From Amphibalanus amphitrite (lineage: Eukaryota; Arthropoda; Thecostraca; Balanomorpha; Balanidae): DNA of 64,000 nucleotides. Under the pieces are notes generated by a model. It was given only the letters and a program-made list of their open reading frames with translations, was not told where the DNA came from and ran no database searches. Shown here piece after piece: positions 11,251 to 22,760 of this stretch (positions are counted from its first letter, which is position 1; every line of letters begins with the position of its first letter). The translations under genes were made by a program, and so were the position numbers. Where the stretch lies: contig NW_024881850.1 in NCBI RefSeq assembly GCF_019059575.1, positions 434,001 through 498,000 on the forward strand, in the 5' to 3' direction.

Positions 11251-11642
11251 TTGTATTAATCAATAAATATTCACCAAAGCCCATCTTAGTTCCCACCAGA
11301 ACCTACAATTAATTTCAATATGATTATAATATAATCGATGTCTGCTATTTCAATCACTCCCCCTGACCATTGCTGAACGTTCGCCACCGCAACAAAACAA
11401 ACTGTCAGTGATCAATATTTATATTATCGATAAACACAAAAATGCTGTTTAAACTCTCTCCTCTCTTCTGTTCATCTCTAGACTTCTTCTCTCATCTGCT
11501 CCTCCGCTTAAACTCCAGCTGGTGTCCTCTCTTGGCGGCCTCCGTCGCGGTTCCTGGCACCCGTAAACCACTTTCGTGGCGCCACCTCCAGCTGGCCGTT
11601 GTTGGTGTCCTGGGTAAGCCCGTTCCGCCGCACGGCTCCTGT

Positions 11643-11716
11643 AAAATAAGCACCAGCAATGTAAAAGGTGCAGACACATAAGCGAATTGTGTATTGCCCG
11701 TGCTGTGTTCTACCAT
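11643..11716 (-). promoter_or_regulatory. Candidate splice acceptor inside satellite element copy 1
   Basis: On the minus strand GCTTATTTTACAG precedes GAGCCGTGCGG, a good acceptor. With the GTAAGT donor at 12,019 it could join the integrase fragment to a short downstream frame. The same sites are kept in copy 2. Confidence 0.3.
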
Positions 11717-12011
11717 GATTCTGTATTACCTGCATTAAAAGTAACTTCATCTGATTTGACTTGAATTAATTGAGAAATGAACTTAAGATATTTTTTGCAG
11801 GAAATAATCTGATGCAGAATGAACATACAAGGTCCGATTATGATGCACACAAAGGACATTAGTGCTTTATAAGTCGGCTGCTTGGAATTCGCTAATCGGA
11901 CAGTAATTGACGACACCTGAAATAACATATAAATGGGAGTGCTGCTGTTATTCTGACATCCGCTATCAGGTGTCCAAGGGAGTTGGGCAATTAAATAAAG
12001 AGATAAAACCA

Positions 12012-12509
12012 TTACTTACTGAACACGACATCAAAAAGCCGGGTACCGCCGAAAGCCCTTTTCCCGTGCCGTCCATTTACGCTAAGTCGCGTAGCGAGTG
12101 CGCTCGTCATGACCCCTTCTATCGTCCTTCGGACCGGTGTAAGCGGGGCGCTTACACCGAGGTCGGCGACAAACAGCCACCCGGAGTATCTGTCCACTGC
12201 CACGAGGTACTTCCTGCCGGCGTGATCGGCAAAGTCGATGTGTAGTTCGAACGGCCTTTCCGCTGGCGGTCTCCTCATCATGGTCTCTTGCTGCTGAGCG
12301 AGTAGATCTCTCTGGCAGCTGGTACAGTAGCGGGTGACATTTTCCACATCCCGGTAGATCCCGGGCCAGTAGACGATCTGTCTTGCGCGGGCCTTCGTTT
12401 TCTCCTTCCCCAGGTGGCTGGCGTGGAGGGCTTCTAGAACAGTCCTTCGTAATCGCTGTGGTATGACGAGCCTGCAGCCGATCCGGCCTGACCGACTGGA
12501 CATCTCCAC
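12012..12509 (-). pseudogene. Ty3/gypsy integrase fragment (HHCC zinc finger plus start of DDE core)
   Basis: The minus-strand frame encodes the integrase-type sequence ALHASHLGKEKTKARARQ, then YWPGIYRDVENV and CTSCQ, the classic HHCC zinc-binding module. HIDFADHAGRKYLVAVDRYS follows and contains the expected first Asp of the DDE core. The rest of the core and all upstream pol domains are missing, so this is a captured fragment. The frame reaches a good splice donor (GTAAGT, GT at 12019-12018). It is repeated in copy 2 at 34,078-34,557, so it belongs to the satellite element. Confidence 0.8.
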
Positions 12510-12741
12510 CGACCGCAGTGACGCCTTCTACCTCTGGAAGGAGAGATGGGACGACTACGTCCTGATGTCACAGCTGCGACTCGACCAACTAGCGATACAG
12601 CTGGCGTCGCTGCGGGCGCGCCTCTCCGAAGAGACTCGAACGCGGTCGTGGTTGCGGCGCGGCCGCCACGGCTACGCATTCCTGCTTCCTTTCACTTTCG
12701 TTAATCGCACTTTGTACTCACTATGGGCGGGTTCGAGCTAA
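12483..12741 (+). pseudogene. Possible Ty3/gypsy gag-like fragment, head to head with the integrase fragment
   Basis: The plus-strand frame includes LDISTDRSDAFYLWKERWDD and YVLMSQLRLDQLA, which resembles the N-terminal region of Ty3/gypsy gag-like polyproteins. It abuts the integrase fragment in the opposite orientation at about 12,480, so the two pieces were not captured as one intact retrotransposon. The family call rests on a short stretch and is tentative. Confidence 0.35.
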
Positions 12742-13130
12742 TACCGACCTCGCCATGTGTCGGTTCCGCCCGAATTAAGGCTTTATTGGACACGCACACC
12801 ACTCAGAGTCTCAACGCCAACTGGCCCGCCCAGACGCCGCAGCCCCGCCAGCCGGTCGGCCGGTCACCGCCCCGGGCGGTGCAGAGGCGGCCCCAGGCCC
12901 CGTCCGGTGGGCCGAGCTCCGCCGGCGGGTCGCCCGCGCAGGGGCGGGCTCAGGCGACACAATCATACGACACAATCACAACATTGACTGTCCAATATCA
13001 GCCGTAGCTGGTCTCACAAACATCAACTATGCGACTTCCTCACGACGTCGAAGTGTATTTTGGAGGCATGAGACTAAACAGCGAGTTCTTTTTTTCTTGT
13101 AATATCATACACATTGGACAGTGAAAAAAT

Positions 13131-14290
13131 AAATAATGGGCTGCCCACATCCAGCCCACCTACACCCCACTGCATGGGCTGCCCACGCAGTGCCCATGTT
13201 AAGCCCACCATACAGGAACACCGCGTGAATGCCTGTGTTCACCAAAATTCCTGGATATGCCCTCGTACATGTGCAAGCAATCTCATTATCAAGCATTATG
13301 CCTGCCAAAAAATATGTGGGCAGCCCATGTGGGGCCCACATGCAGCCCACATATTTGCCCATCTCTAGCCCATGGCCCACCTAGCCCACCATGCCCATCA
13401 ACTGCCCATGTGGGGCCCACATGGGCATGCTGGCTGGGGTTTGCCCATTTGGGCCCCACGTGGGCCCCGGATGGGTGTGCCCAGTTTGTTGGTGCCCAGT
13501 CTGCCCACATGCTGCCCGCATCCAGCCCAGATAGGTGTCGGGTCAGTTAACAAAGTTTTGTAGTAAGGTTTGCCCATTTGGGCCCCATGTGGGCCCCGGA
13601 TGGGTGTGCCCAGCTTGTTGGTGCCCAGTCTGCCCACATGCTGCCCGCATCCAGCCCAGATAGGTGTCGGGTCAGTTAACAAAGTGTAGTAAAGTTTGCC
13701 CATTTGGGCCCCATGTGGGCCCCGGATGTGTGTGCCCAGCTTGTTGGTGCCCAGTTTGCCCACATGCTGCCCGCATCCAGCCCAGATAGGTGCCGGGTCA
13801 GTTAACAAAATTTTGTAATAAAGGAAATGTTTATTGCAGATTGGTGTTGGTGTCGGGTCAGTTAACAATTAGTTTTGTAGTAACTTTTGCCCATGTGGGC
13901 CCCGGATGGGTGTGCCCAGCTTGTTGGTCCCCAGTCTGCCCACATGCTGCCCGCATCCAGCCCAGATAGGTGTCGGGTCAGTTAACAAAGTTTTGTAGTA
14001 AATTTTGCCCATGTGGGCGGCTGGGCCCCATGTGGGCCCCGGCTGGGTGTGCCCAGCGTGTTGGTGTCCAGTTTGCCCACATGCTGCCCGCATCCAGCCC
14101 AGATACCTAGGTGTCGGGTCAGTTAACAAAGTTTTGTAGTAAATTTTGTCCATGTGGGCGGCCGGGCCCCATGTGGGCCCCGGCTGGGTGTGCCCAGCTT
14201 GTTGATGTCCAGTTTGCCCACATGCTGCCCGCATCCAGCCCAGATAGGTGTCGGGTCAGATACCAACATTTTGTAGCAAAGGAAATGTCC
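13131..14290. repeat. Tandem array, ~127-bp unit
   Basis: Units contain GGGCCCCATGTGGGCCCC, GTGCCCAGCTTGTTGGT, CATGCTGCCCGCATCCAGCC and GTGTCGGGTCAGTTAAC. Start-to-start spacings of 128 and 127 bp can be read at 13441, 13569 and 13696. One unit is replaced by a short non-repeat stretch at about 13,800-13,885. Confidence 0.8.
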
Positions 14291-14294
14291 ATAT

Positions 14295-16594
14295 CCCAGC
14301 AAACATGCCCACATGGTTCCCATATGGGGCCCACATGGCCCCCCACCTCTTCCATATGGGCCCCACATGGGAATAGCAGTGGGTGACACATGGGACCCAT
14401 ATGGGCAAGCGCACGTAGGCCCCATATGAGACCCACGCGGCCCCCACATCAGGGACCCATATGGGCCAGCCTACATTGACCCCATATGGCATCATGTATG
14501 AACTTGATTTACTTGGAGTCCAAAATTCACATGAACAACAGTCACCTTTTTTGCTTTTATGCTCTTGGAGTAACTTAAATGGGGCCTACATGGGTGATCC
14601 ATATGGGACCCACATGGGATGCCCATCTCCAGCCCACATGCGTTTGGCCCACCTGGCCCATTTTTCCCATATGGGGCCCATATGGGTAGCCCATCTGTAG
14701 CCCATGTCCCACGTGGGCCCATCTGGCCCATGTTCACCCCATATGGGACCCACATGGGATGCCCATCTCCAGCCCACATGCGTTTGGCCCACCTGGCCCA
14801 TTTTTATCTCATATGGGGCCCATATGGGTAGCCCATCTGTAGCCCATGTCCCACGTGGGCCCATCTGGCCCATGTTCACCCCATATGGGACCCACATGGG
14901 ATGCCTATCTCCAGCCCACATGCGTTTGGCCCACCTGGCCCATTTTTATCCCATATGGGGCCCATATGGGTAGCCCATCTGTAGCCCATGTCCCACGTGA
15001 GCCCCTTTGGCCCATGTTTACCCTATATGGGACCCACATGGGATATCCATCTCCAGCCCACATGCGATTGGCCCACCTGGCCCATTTTTATCCCGTATGG
15101 GGCCCATATGGGTAGCCCATCTGTAGCCCATGTCCCACTGGGCCCATCTGGCCCATGTTTACCCCATATGGGACCCACATGGGATGCCCATCTCCAGCCC
15201 ACATGCGTTTGGCCCACCTGGCCCATTTTTATCCCATATGGGCCATGGGGCCCATATGGGTAGCCCATCTGTAGCCCACAGTGTGTCCAAAATTGTAATG
15301 ATGCGGGGAAATCCGCCCATAATGAAAATAATGACATCCTAAAAATGCAAATAAAAACATCCACACAGCAGTCACGACTCATTATAACAACCTCGAACCC
15401 AAACATCTAGGAGCAAGAGAAACACAAACCTCGCAAACTCTTACAACACGCCAAGACAACCATTCGAATACCCCAAATGTTCAAATATATGACCCAACTT
15501 AAACCTCATTTAACATATCCCGAATACCAGAATGCCTTCAAAGTTTTATCAGTATTTAATATTTCTACATCATTTTCTCGTGCCATAAAAAGGGTCGAAG
15601 TCAAGTTTTATTAGAATAACGACATCCTTTCAGGCCTTTTTTCTACATCCTCCCCTAACGTAAAATGAATTTAGCCACACTGGTAGCCCATGTCCCACGT
15701 GAGCCCATCTGGCCCATGTTCACCCCATATGGGACCCACATGGGATGCCCATCTCCAGCCCACATGCGTTTGGCCCACCTGGCCCAGTTTTATCCCATAT
15801 GGGGCCATATGGATAGCCCATCTGTAGCCCATGTCCCAACTCCCACGTGGGCCCATCTGGCCCATGTTCACCGCATATGGGACCCACATGGGATGCCCAT
15901 CTCCAGCCCACATGCGTTTGGCCCACCTGGCTCATTTTTATCCCTTATGGGGCCCATATGGGTAGCCCATCTGTAGCCCATGTCCCACGTGGGCCCATCT
16001 GGGACCCACATGGGATGCCCATCTCCAGCCCACATGCGTTTGGCCCACCTGGCCCATTTTTATCTCACATGGGGCCCATATGGGTAGCCCATCTGTAGCC
16101 CATGTCCCACTGGGCCCATCTGGCCCATGTTTACCCCATATGGGACCCACATGGGATGCCCATCTCCAGCCCACATGCGTTTGGCCCACCTGGCCCATTT
16201 TTATCCCATATGGGGCCCATATGGGCTGCCCATCTGTAGCCCATGTCCCACGCGAGCCCATCTGGCCCATGTTCACCCCATATGGGACCCACATGGGATG
16301 CCCATCTCCAGCCCACATGCGTTTGGCCCACCTGGCCCATTTTTATCCCCTATGGGGCCCATATGGGTAGCCCATCTGTAGCCCATGTCCCACGTGGGCC
16401 CATCTGGCCCATGTTCACCCCATATGGGACCCACATGGGATGCCCATCTCCAGCCCACATGCGTTTTGCCCACCTGGCCCATTTTTATCCCATATGGGGC
16501 CCATGTGGGTAGCCCATCTGTAGCCCATGTCCCACGTGGGCCCATCTGGCCCATGTTCACCCCATATGGGACCCATGTGGGCATGTTTGCTGGG
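14295..16594. repeat. 142-bp tandem array bounded by inverted CCCAGCAAACATGCCC
   Basis: Units carry ATGGGATGCCCATCTCCAGC, CATGCGTTTGGCCCACC and CATATGGGTAGCCCATCTG, with a 142-bp period. The array is bounded by CCCAGCAAACATGCCCACAT at 14,295 and its inverse ending at 16,594, as if it had once been an element of its own. A hAT MITE interrupts it at 15,279-15,682. Confidence 0.8.
15279..15682. mobile_element. hAT-type MITE inside the 142-bp array
   Basis: 404 AT-rich bases with inverted CAGTGTG ends. GTAGCCCA is duplicated exactly outside them (15271-15278, 15683-15690). The matching array in copy 2 is uninterrupted and serves as the empty site. No coding frame was seen. An 8-bp duplication and CAGTG ends fit hAT. 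Confidence 0.88.
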
Positions 16595-16715
16595 GCTCAG
16601 CCCATACGGGACCCAGATTTAGCCCAGATAATAGCCCACATGTAGCCCATGCCCACTTAAGCCCAGATGCCCCACTTTCAGCCCATATGGGCCCCATTTG
16701 GGAAGGCTGGCTGGG

Positions 16716-16785
16716 GAGCTAATGAAAAATCACAAATGTTTGATTGTGGTTATTTAAGAAACCTGATTGCAAATTATTCAGTTAG

Positions 16786-16817
<32 letters not shown>

Positions 16818-17110
16818 GCTGTTAAAGTTATAGTTATTGTCCTGGCGTTGTTATTGTTCTCGTTCTCGTTCTCGTGCCCGAATAAATGTGCTGCAGCGCT
16901 ACTCAGTCTGTTTACTTGCGGGTGGCGGTCGAGAGTCGGGGGCACAAGGCGGCGGAGGGCGGCATTTTTCCATACGTGATGAAGTGCATTTTACGGAAAT
17001 GACCCGCATTTCTTTGAAGCTCATTTCATAATAATCTCTGGTAGTAACTATCTGAATTTATATTTAACCCTCAGAGTATGTCGCTTCTCTCCCTGAAGTC
17101 AGAGTGCCGC
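16716..17110. other. Non-coding spacer with (GTT)n microsatellite
   Basis: A (GTT)n run lies at 16,785-16,818, followed by three CGTTCT units near 16,858. No gene was seen. Confidence 0.6.
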
Positions 17111-17114
17111 CCCT

Positions 17115-17695
17115 TAATTCGAAGTACCGCTACTTAAAGTCATATTGCTACCCTTTGAAGTAGTAGTGCCGCTCTCGGAAGTCGAAATGCCGCCCTCGGA
17201 AGTCGTAGTGCCGCCCTCTGTACTCGTAGTGCCGCCCTCTGAAGTCATAGTGCCGCCCTCCGCAGTCTTCGTGAAGCTCCTTGAGGTCATTGCGCCGCCC
17301 TCTGAAGTCATAGCGCCGCTCTCTGGAGTCATAGTGCCACCCTCTAAAGTCATAGCGCCGCCCTCTGAAGTCATAGTGCCGCCCTCTGAAGTCATAGTGC
17401 CGCCCTCTGAAGCATAGTGCTGCCCTCTGAAGTCATAGTGCCGCCCTCTGAAGTCATAGTGCCGCCCTCTGAAGTCATAGTGCCGCCCTCCGCAGTCTTC
17501 GTAAAGCTCCTTGAAGTCATTGCGACGCCCTCTGAAGTCATAGCGCCGCCCTCTGAAGTCATAGTGCCGCCCTCTGAAGTCATAGCGCCGCCCTCCAGTC
17601 TTCGTGAAGGTCCTTGAAGTCATTGCGCCGCCCTCTGAAGTCATAATGCCGCCCTCTGAAGTCATAGTGCCGCCCTCCGGTTGTCCCGAAGTGAC
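17115..17695. repeat. 21-bp minisatellite
   Basis: About 25 copies of a unit reading GCCGCCCTCTGAAGTCATAGT, with higher-order breaks at GCAGTCTTCGTGAAGCTCC. The period is a multiple of three, so the minus strand stays open for 205 codons as a heptad such as MTSEGGA. Degenerate stray units appear at 19,433-19,490. No start context or flanking exon signals favour a protein. Confidence 0.85.
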
Positions 17696-17699
17696 GAGA

Positions 17700-19614
17700 T
17701 ATTTCCCACCCAGTCGGAGTAAATAAGGCACTTCAAATATTATCCAGCATAAAATTAGTTGTTGAACCCGGTGCCTGACAAATTTGCTGTTTCACTTTCT
17801 CTTTTTGGCGCCAGTGTTTACACGGCCAATAGCCATTCGTCTAATACCTATAGTAGGGCAGGTCATCAAGTGGCGTATTAATATGTTGGAAAGGGGAGGA
17901 GGCCAAACATGGGAATTAAGAAGGGGTCCTATCTTAACTTTAGGGGCCCCAGTGGTAACCTACTTTACCCGAGACCGGGTGCGGTTCCTAGCCAACTTTG
18001 CCAATTTTTCCCCTCGCATCCGGGCGCATAGCTCGTGAACCGTAAGTGTTACAGCGTCACGGAACAATGCATTTGATAGATCCTTGGAAGCTTCCACTGC
18101 GTTGTCCTTAGATTCGAGCTCAGTTCGACAATTTGGCCCACACTGAGAGCAAAAACTGCCAAAATAGACGGATCTTGCAGAAGCATTTGTTCCATTTCTT
18201 TACGTACTATACATATATCTACTCACTCCACGTATGGTAGGCACAGTTTTTACCGTAATTGTGTCTCTCGTATCGAAAGGCGTTAAATTATCTATAGTAT
18301 GACCTATAGTCAGTTGCATGCTCTAACCGAAAAAGGTCATGCTGTACATAAACTGATCTGTGTTGTTGGGCTGAAGGCATTACATAATACACTCTTTCAT
18401 CACTCTACTATGTCTTCTTTTAAAGTTATTGTTGAATTTTTTGGTGCCTTTGGTGACCTTTCTTGTGACTTCTACAGGCTCCTGCACAGACCGGTAGAGG
18501 CCACGCTGGTCACTGAGAGGTCACCCTTGTCATAGGTCGGTCTCTAAGAGCTCCATGTCGTCGACCTCTGAGGACCCTGCACATGCTTTGGAGGCTCCAC
18601 ATCAGACCCTGTATATCCTATCTCCGGTCTTAGATCCTTGCGGGCTCAAGATGGTCCCCGAGAGCCCCACGTCAGCCTCAAAGAGCAGATATCGATCTGC
18701 ATAGAGTCTTGCGCTGGTTGAGGGCTGATACCTTAAGCTTTAGGAGGGTCCAACTCGGGCTATGAATTCCTCTGATGGCTCCATGTCGCCCTCCAGGGCC
18801 TCAGTCCGACCTCTAAGGCCCAATCATGCATAAGTGCTGAATTCTGCCTTCGAGGCCTTCAATGTGGCCTCTCATGGCCCAGCACCAGTCTATGAAGACC
18901 CCGCGCTGGCTTCTGAGGACTCAGCAGTCAGCACCAATCTCAGTTTTCAGAAGACAGAGGGCCCCACGCTGGCCTCAGAGTGTCCAACGGTGTCCACAGA
19001 ACACCGACCAAAGAAGGCATCAGGCCCATGGCCTAAGAGGGCCCAAATTGTCATCATAGGGCCCTATATGGCCTCAGAAGGCCCTACCCCGTTGGTCTTA
19101 CAAGGCCTACGTGCGGGCTTTTTAACGCCACACGCCCCCCTCACATTTGGCCTTTTAGGGTCCCCAAAGCGGCCTCTGAGTGCCCCATGCTAGCCTCCGA
19201 GGGCTCGTCCTGGGCCTTCGAGCGCCTTACGCTGGCCTCTTAAGTCTTAACCCCTCGGTAGAAGTAGGTGTACGAATACTTATGTTTGGGCAGAAATTTT
19301 GTATCCTAGCCTGTGCATGTTACATGCGGTGTATACGGTATATGTATGTTACGTGGTGTCATTCTGGCTTCTGAGGTCTGGTTCGTCTGGTTTGCCCCTT
19401 AGTCGAAATTCATTAGCCAAGACCCTGAGATACAGTGCCGCCCTCTGAAATGAAAGTAGCTCCCTCTGAACTCGTAGCGACGTCCCTGAAGCCAGTTTAC
19501 CCCCTTCTTAAAGGTAGTGTGCCAGCTTTCCTGGACCGTATGGAGTTAATGGCCCAGATAAGGAGAACCGGATTTTTAGAACTTATCCATACCTTCAAAA
19601 CTCATGGAAACGTC
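17700..19614. other. Non-coding tract with diffuse CCTCTGAGG repeats
   Basis: From about 18,480 to 19,260 words such as GGCCTCTGAGG and CTCCATGTCG recur at irregular spacing of about 30 bp, an old decayed array similar to the one at 5.4-5.96 kb. No gene was recognised. Confidence 0.4.
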
Positions 19615-19618
19615 TTAA

Positions 19619-20650
19619 CCCTCGCCGGACCTATTGGTTTTCTACATACGCGCCGGCCGAGGGGGGGGGGCGGGTACGACCCCCCCCCCTCGCCGTTTCG
19701 CCCCTGGTGGAGCTAGCGCGTCGCGGAAAAAACGAGCGTGTGCGCCGTTACGAGACGCAGAGATTGGTACCCGATTTTAAGGTCCTAGGTCAACCGGTGA
19801 CCTCTGAGGTCAGGTCAAGTGCCCCAGGGTACGGTTCAGTTTTTGGTGAATAACTTCGCAAAAAACGGTCGCAGAGCCGCGATTTTGGCAGCATCGTGTT
19901 CGCCTCGCTCAGGCGCGTCGAATGATATACTTTTTGTCCGGGTCAGGTCAACTTGGGGTGTTGACCTCAGGTCAAGGTCAGGTCAGCACCCCCAGGTCAC
20001 GAAGTTGGTCGAAAGAGGTCATGTCGCATATCATTCGATTCGGCAGGTCTTCCTGAGTCCATTGGTGGCTGTCTCGACTCGCTAGCTCAATTTGATCAAG
20101 AGTTATTGACGAAAAACTAATATGACCTTGATGACGTCATAAATGACGTCACGCAAGGTCAACATTGCAAAAGTGACGCATCTAACCTTGCAAGGAGTGC
20201 ATCAAATCACGATTCTGTGTGCTTGAGATAGTTGGAGATCGTTCCCGGCGCCAGAATAGCAGTTTGAATTTTTCCCCATTGACTTATAATGGTGAGGTCA
20301 CGAAAATGACCTGACCTCATATGACCTTTAGGAAAAATCCGAGATATACAAATTGTGAGACTCATAATGGATACTAGATCCTGCAAGTTTCATTTCCCTG
20401 TGACATCTCCTCTGGCAGTGAGGGCGTTGCGAAGTTGCGACATCTGAAGACCGTGCAGAGGTTCACTTATGACGTCATAGGTCAGTGACCTGACCTGACC
20501 CAAAAATGCGGTTGGTGTCAAAAGATGTGGCTTGGATCAAAGGTCAGGTATGCCAAGTTTCAGCTCTCTATCGCCAGCGTGTTCGGAGCTATCGCGAAAA
20601 AACCCTATGGGGGGGGGCGGCACCCGCCCCCCCCCCTCGGCCGGCGAGGG
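19619..20650. mobile_element. TTAA-flanked element with G-run/C-run hairpin ends and GGTCA-rich interior
   Basis: Exact CCCTCGCCGG at the left is inverted at the right, with TTAA on both sides (19615-19618, 20651-20654). Each end contains CGGCCGAGGGGGGGGG then a C run that can fold back. The interior is dense in AGGTCA/GGTCAGGTCA words. It shows no coding frame. TTAA and CCC termini are compatible with a non-autonomous piggyBac-like element. Its interior at about 20,276-20,300 keeps the intact sequence into which satellite copy 2 inserted in the sister element. Confidence 0.8.
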
Positions 20651-20852
20651 TTAAATTCTTCAAATTTTGAGTACCCCAGTGCGAAATTCGCCCCGACGGG
20701 TTGTCGGTCGTACCCCAACCACATTTCACACCACTATGAACAATAAATGCACACACACTGAAATCGCTATTACCGATAGGCTCATCCAATCAAGTTTCGA
20801 TAAACCCGTTCATCATCATCTCCTGCGGTTTCGAACACGCCTGTTAGTTGGT

Positions 20853-21093
20853 GCGGTAGACCGCGCCCAAAGCCAGGGCCCCGGTAACGTGAGGTTGCCG
20901 AGTCGGGGCAGCGTGCGCTGACCCAAGCCGGGGCCGCGCGTCCTCCCGGTGTCATGTGATAGCCCGGGGCTGCCCGGGGATGCGGTAGACCGTGCCCAAA
21001 TCCGCGGCCCCGGCTTGGGTCAGCGCACGCTGCCTCGACTCGGCTACCTCACGTTACCGCCCCGGGGCCCTGGCTTTGGGCGTTGTCTACCGC
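20853..21093. repeat. Long GC-rich inverted repeat
   Basis: The arm 20,853-20,938 starts GCGGTAGACCGCGCCCAAAG and is nearly complementary to 21,003-21,093, separated by about 64 bp. The arms share GCAGCGTGCGCTGACCCAAG. A third copy of the arm start (GCGGTAGACCGTGCCC) lies at 20,991. This is a likely foldback remnant, with no coding frame. Confidence 0.75.
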
Positions 21094-21637
21094 AGATGGC
21101 TTCTGCTCATACTTTGTGGTGCGGTGGTGCCGTGGTGGTGGCCGCGCGCTCTGACTTCGGCCAAGAAAAATGCGTCAGCTTATCATTGTCATTTCTGCCA
21201 CTTTCATGTGGTGAGATGGGGTCATAACTTTAGAGACGGCTGTTTCATATCAATTATTTTACATAAAATAATATTTCAAACCATAAATTAATGTTCGACA
21301 GCCAAATTAAAGAAACAATACCAATACAGGCTTACAGTTTAAATTCGACATTGTGTTGTCTACGTTAGACAGCTGATAACTCATTCCCGTACGTCGTAAC
21401 TCTATAATGACCTTTGCTTATTGTCACATGTGCGCCGCATTCGCGATTGTTGCCGACGCCTGTTTGCAGGTCAGCCCACTACAGTTGTTATACATACATA
21501 TCGAAAAACCGATAAACTTTTCGGCGAAAAAGCACTATTCCAGGCCCATTTTTTTGCGATATTAGGTAAAAACAGAAGCTTCTTATCCTAGGAAAAATAA
21601 AATGGGAAATCTATGAAAGGTGGCACACTACCTTTAA

Positions 21638-22760
21638 CCCTCGCGGGCCGAGGGAGGAGGGGGGCACCCCTTACGATTTTTTTCGTGACTGCTCCGGAGC
21701 CGTTTTCGATAGAGAGCTGAAACTTAGCCTACGTGAGCCCCTATCCAAACCAGACCTTATGACACCTGATTCATTTCCAGGTTAGTTCAGGTCCATAGGT
21801 GGATAATTGTGCCGAACGGTGGGTGCTCGGGCGCAGCAAATCCGCCGCCGCCCTAGCGGTACCTTGACCTCCACAGTCTGTTGCGGCTCCAAAGCCAAGC
21901 CGGCGTGGAATTGGGAGAGCTCGTGCACCCACAGTTCAGTACAATTCTCCAACTATGGTCAGGTCACTGACCGATGCATAAACCTCTAAAGGTTATAAGT
22001 AAGCCTCTGCACTCTGCAGTCTGCACTGTCAAAAAAAATGTTGCAACTTCGCAACGCCGCCAACGCCAGGCAAAGTGTCGGCGAGGATGATGACACTTTC
22101 AGAAAGTAACAAGCTCCCGGGTACTCATACTTCGTATATCTTGGATTGTTCGTACAATTCATCTTGGGTCAGGTCAGTCACCTGACCTCCCCCATTATAA
22201 ACCTATGGGGGAACTACTGAACTTGCTCTTTTTGGAACATATAGTTGTTATATAATCCGCCCGAAGACGCAAATAAATGTGTTTTCATACGCTCGTCAAA
22301 GGATTCCGTGCCTTATTTTGGCATTTTGTACCTACTTGTATGACGCCACAGAGAACGTCACAGAGGACGTTCTTTTGGGTCATAATCGTTTTTCGTTAAT
22401 AACTTTCGACCAAATTAAGCTAGAGTCGGGAAAGGCACCATTGTGATTGCAATGAGCTTCCAAATCGATTGATATGTAACCTGACCTAGTTCGAACAGTG
22501 TCCTGAGGGGGCTTGACCTGACGACCTTTGTGTCAATCTTGATTGTGACCTTTACCGAACAAAAAGTACCCACAACATTTGACGCAGCTTGAGAGGAATA
22601 CGATTATGCCTAAATTTTTGCTCTATGGCCATTTGTTTGCAAAATTATTTGCCAAAAACAAAAACCCGACTTTAGGGTAATTTACCTGACCAGAGGTCAC
22701 CAGTTGACCTGAGACCCTAAATTTGAATATCAATCGCTGCGTCTCGTGACGGCCGTCAAG
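21638..22760. mobile_element. One-ended copy of the TTAA/GGTCA element
   Basis: TTAA at 21,634 is followed by CCCTCGCGGGCCGAGGG and then GATAGAGAGCTGAAACTT, which matches the reverse complement of the right end of the element at 19,619. GGTCAGGTCA words continue to about 22,730. No matching right terminus was found, so it is truncated or decayed. The bases before the TTAA (GAAAGGTGGCACACTACC) look like a TTAA-MITE end. Confidence 0.6.

Larger units (their letters stand above)
10094..16715. mobile_element. Palindromic-satellite element, copy 1 (6.6 kb)
   Basis: The element starts CCCAGCCAGCCTTCCC and ends with its reverse complement at 16715. In order it contains a 115-bp array (10,100-10,935), a 47-bp array (10,960-11,250), a 1.9-kb unique core with Ty3/gypsy-like fragments, an array of about 127-bp units (13,130-14,290) and a 142-bp array (14,295-16,594). 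Array units are rich in CCCATATGGG, GGGGCCCA and CCCACATGGG palindromes. The same modules occur in the same order at 32,228-37,859. Copy 1 carries an extra hAT MITE at 15,279. No convincing target duplication was found for this copy. The superfamily is unknown. Confidence 0.8.

Noticed and set aside
10094..16715. Clear target-site duplication for satellite copy 1
   Set aside because: Left flank (CAGATC) and right flank (GAGCTA) do not share a convincing 2-bp repeat at the same boundary used for copy 2, so none is claimed.
17114..17731. 205-codon frame of MTSEGG heptads
   Set aside because: This is a direct consequence of the 21-bp minisatellite. There is no supporting signal for translation.
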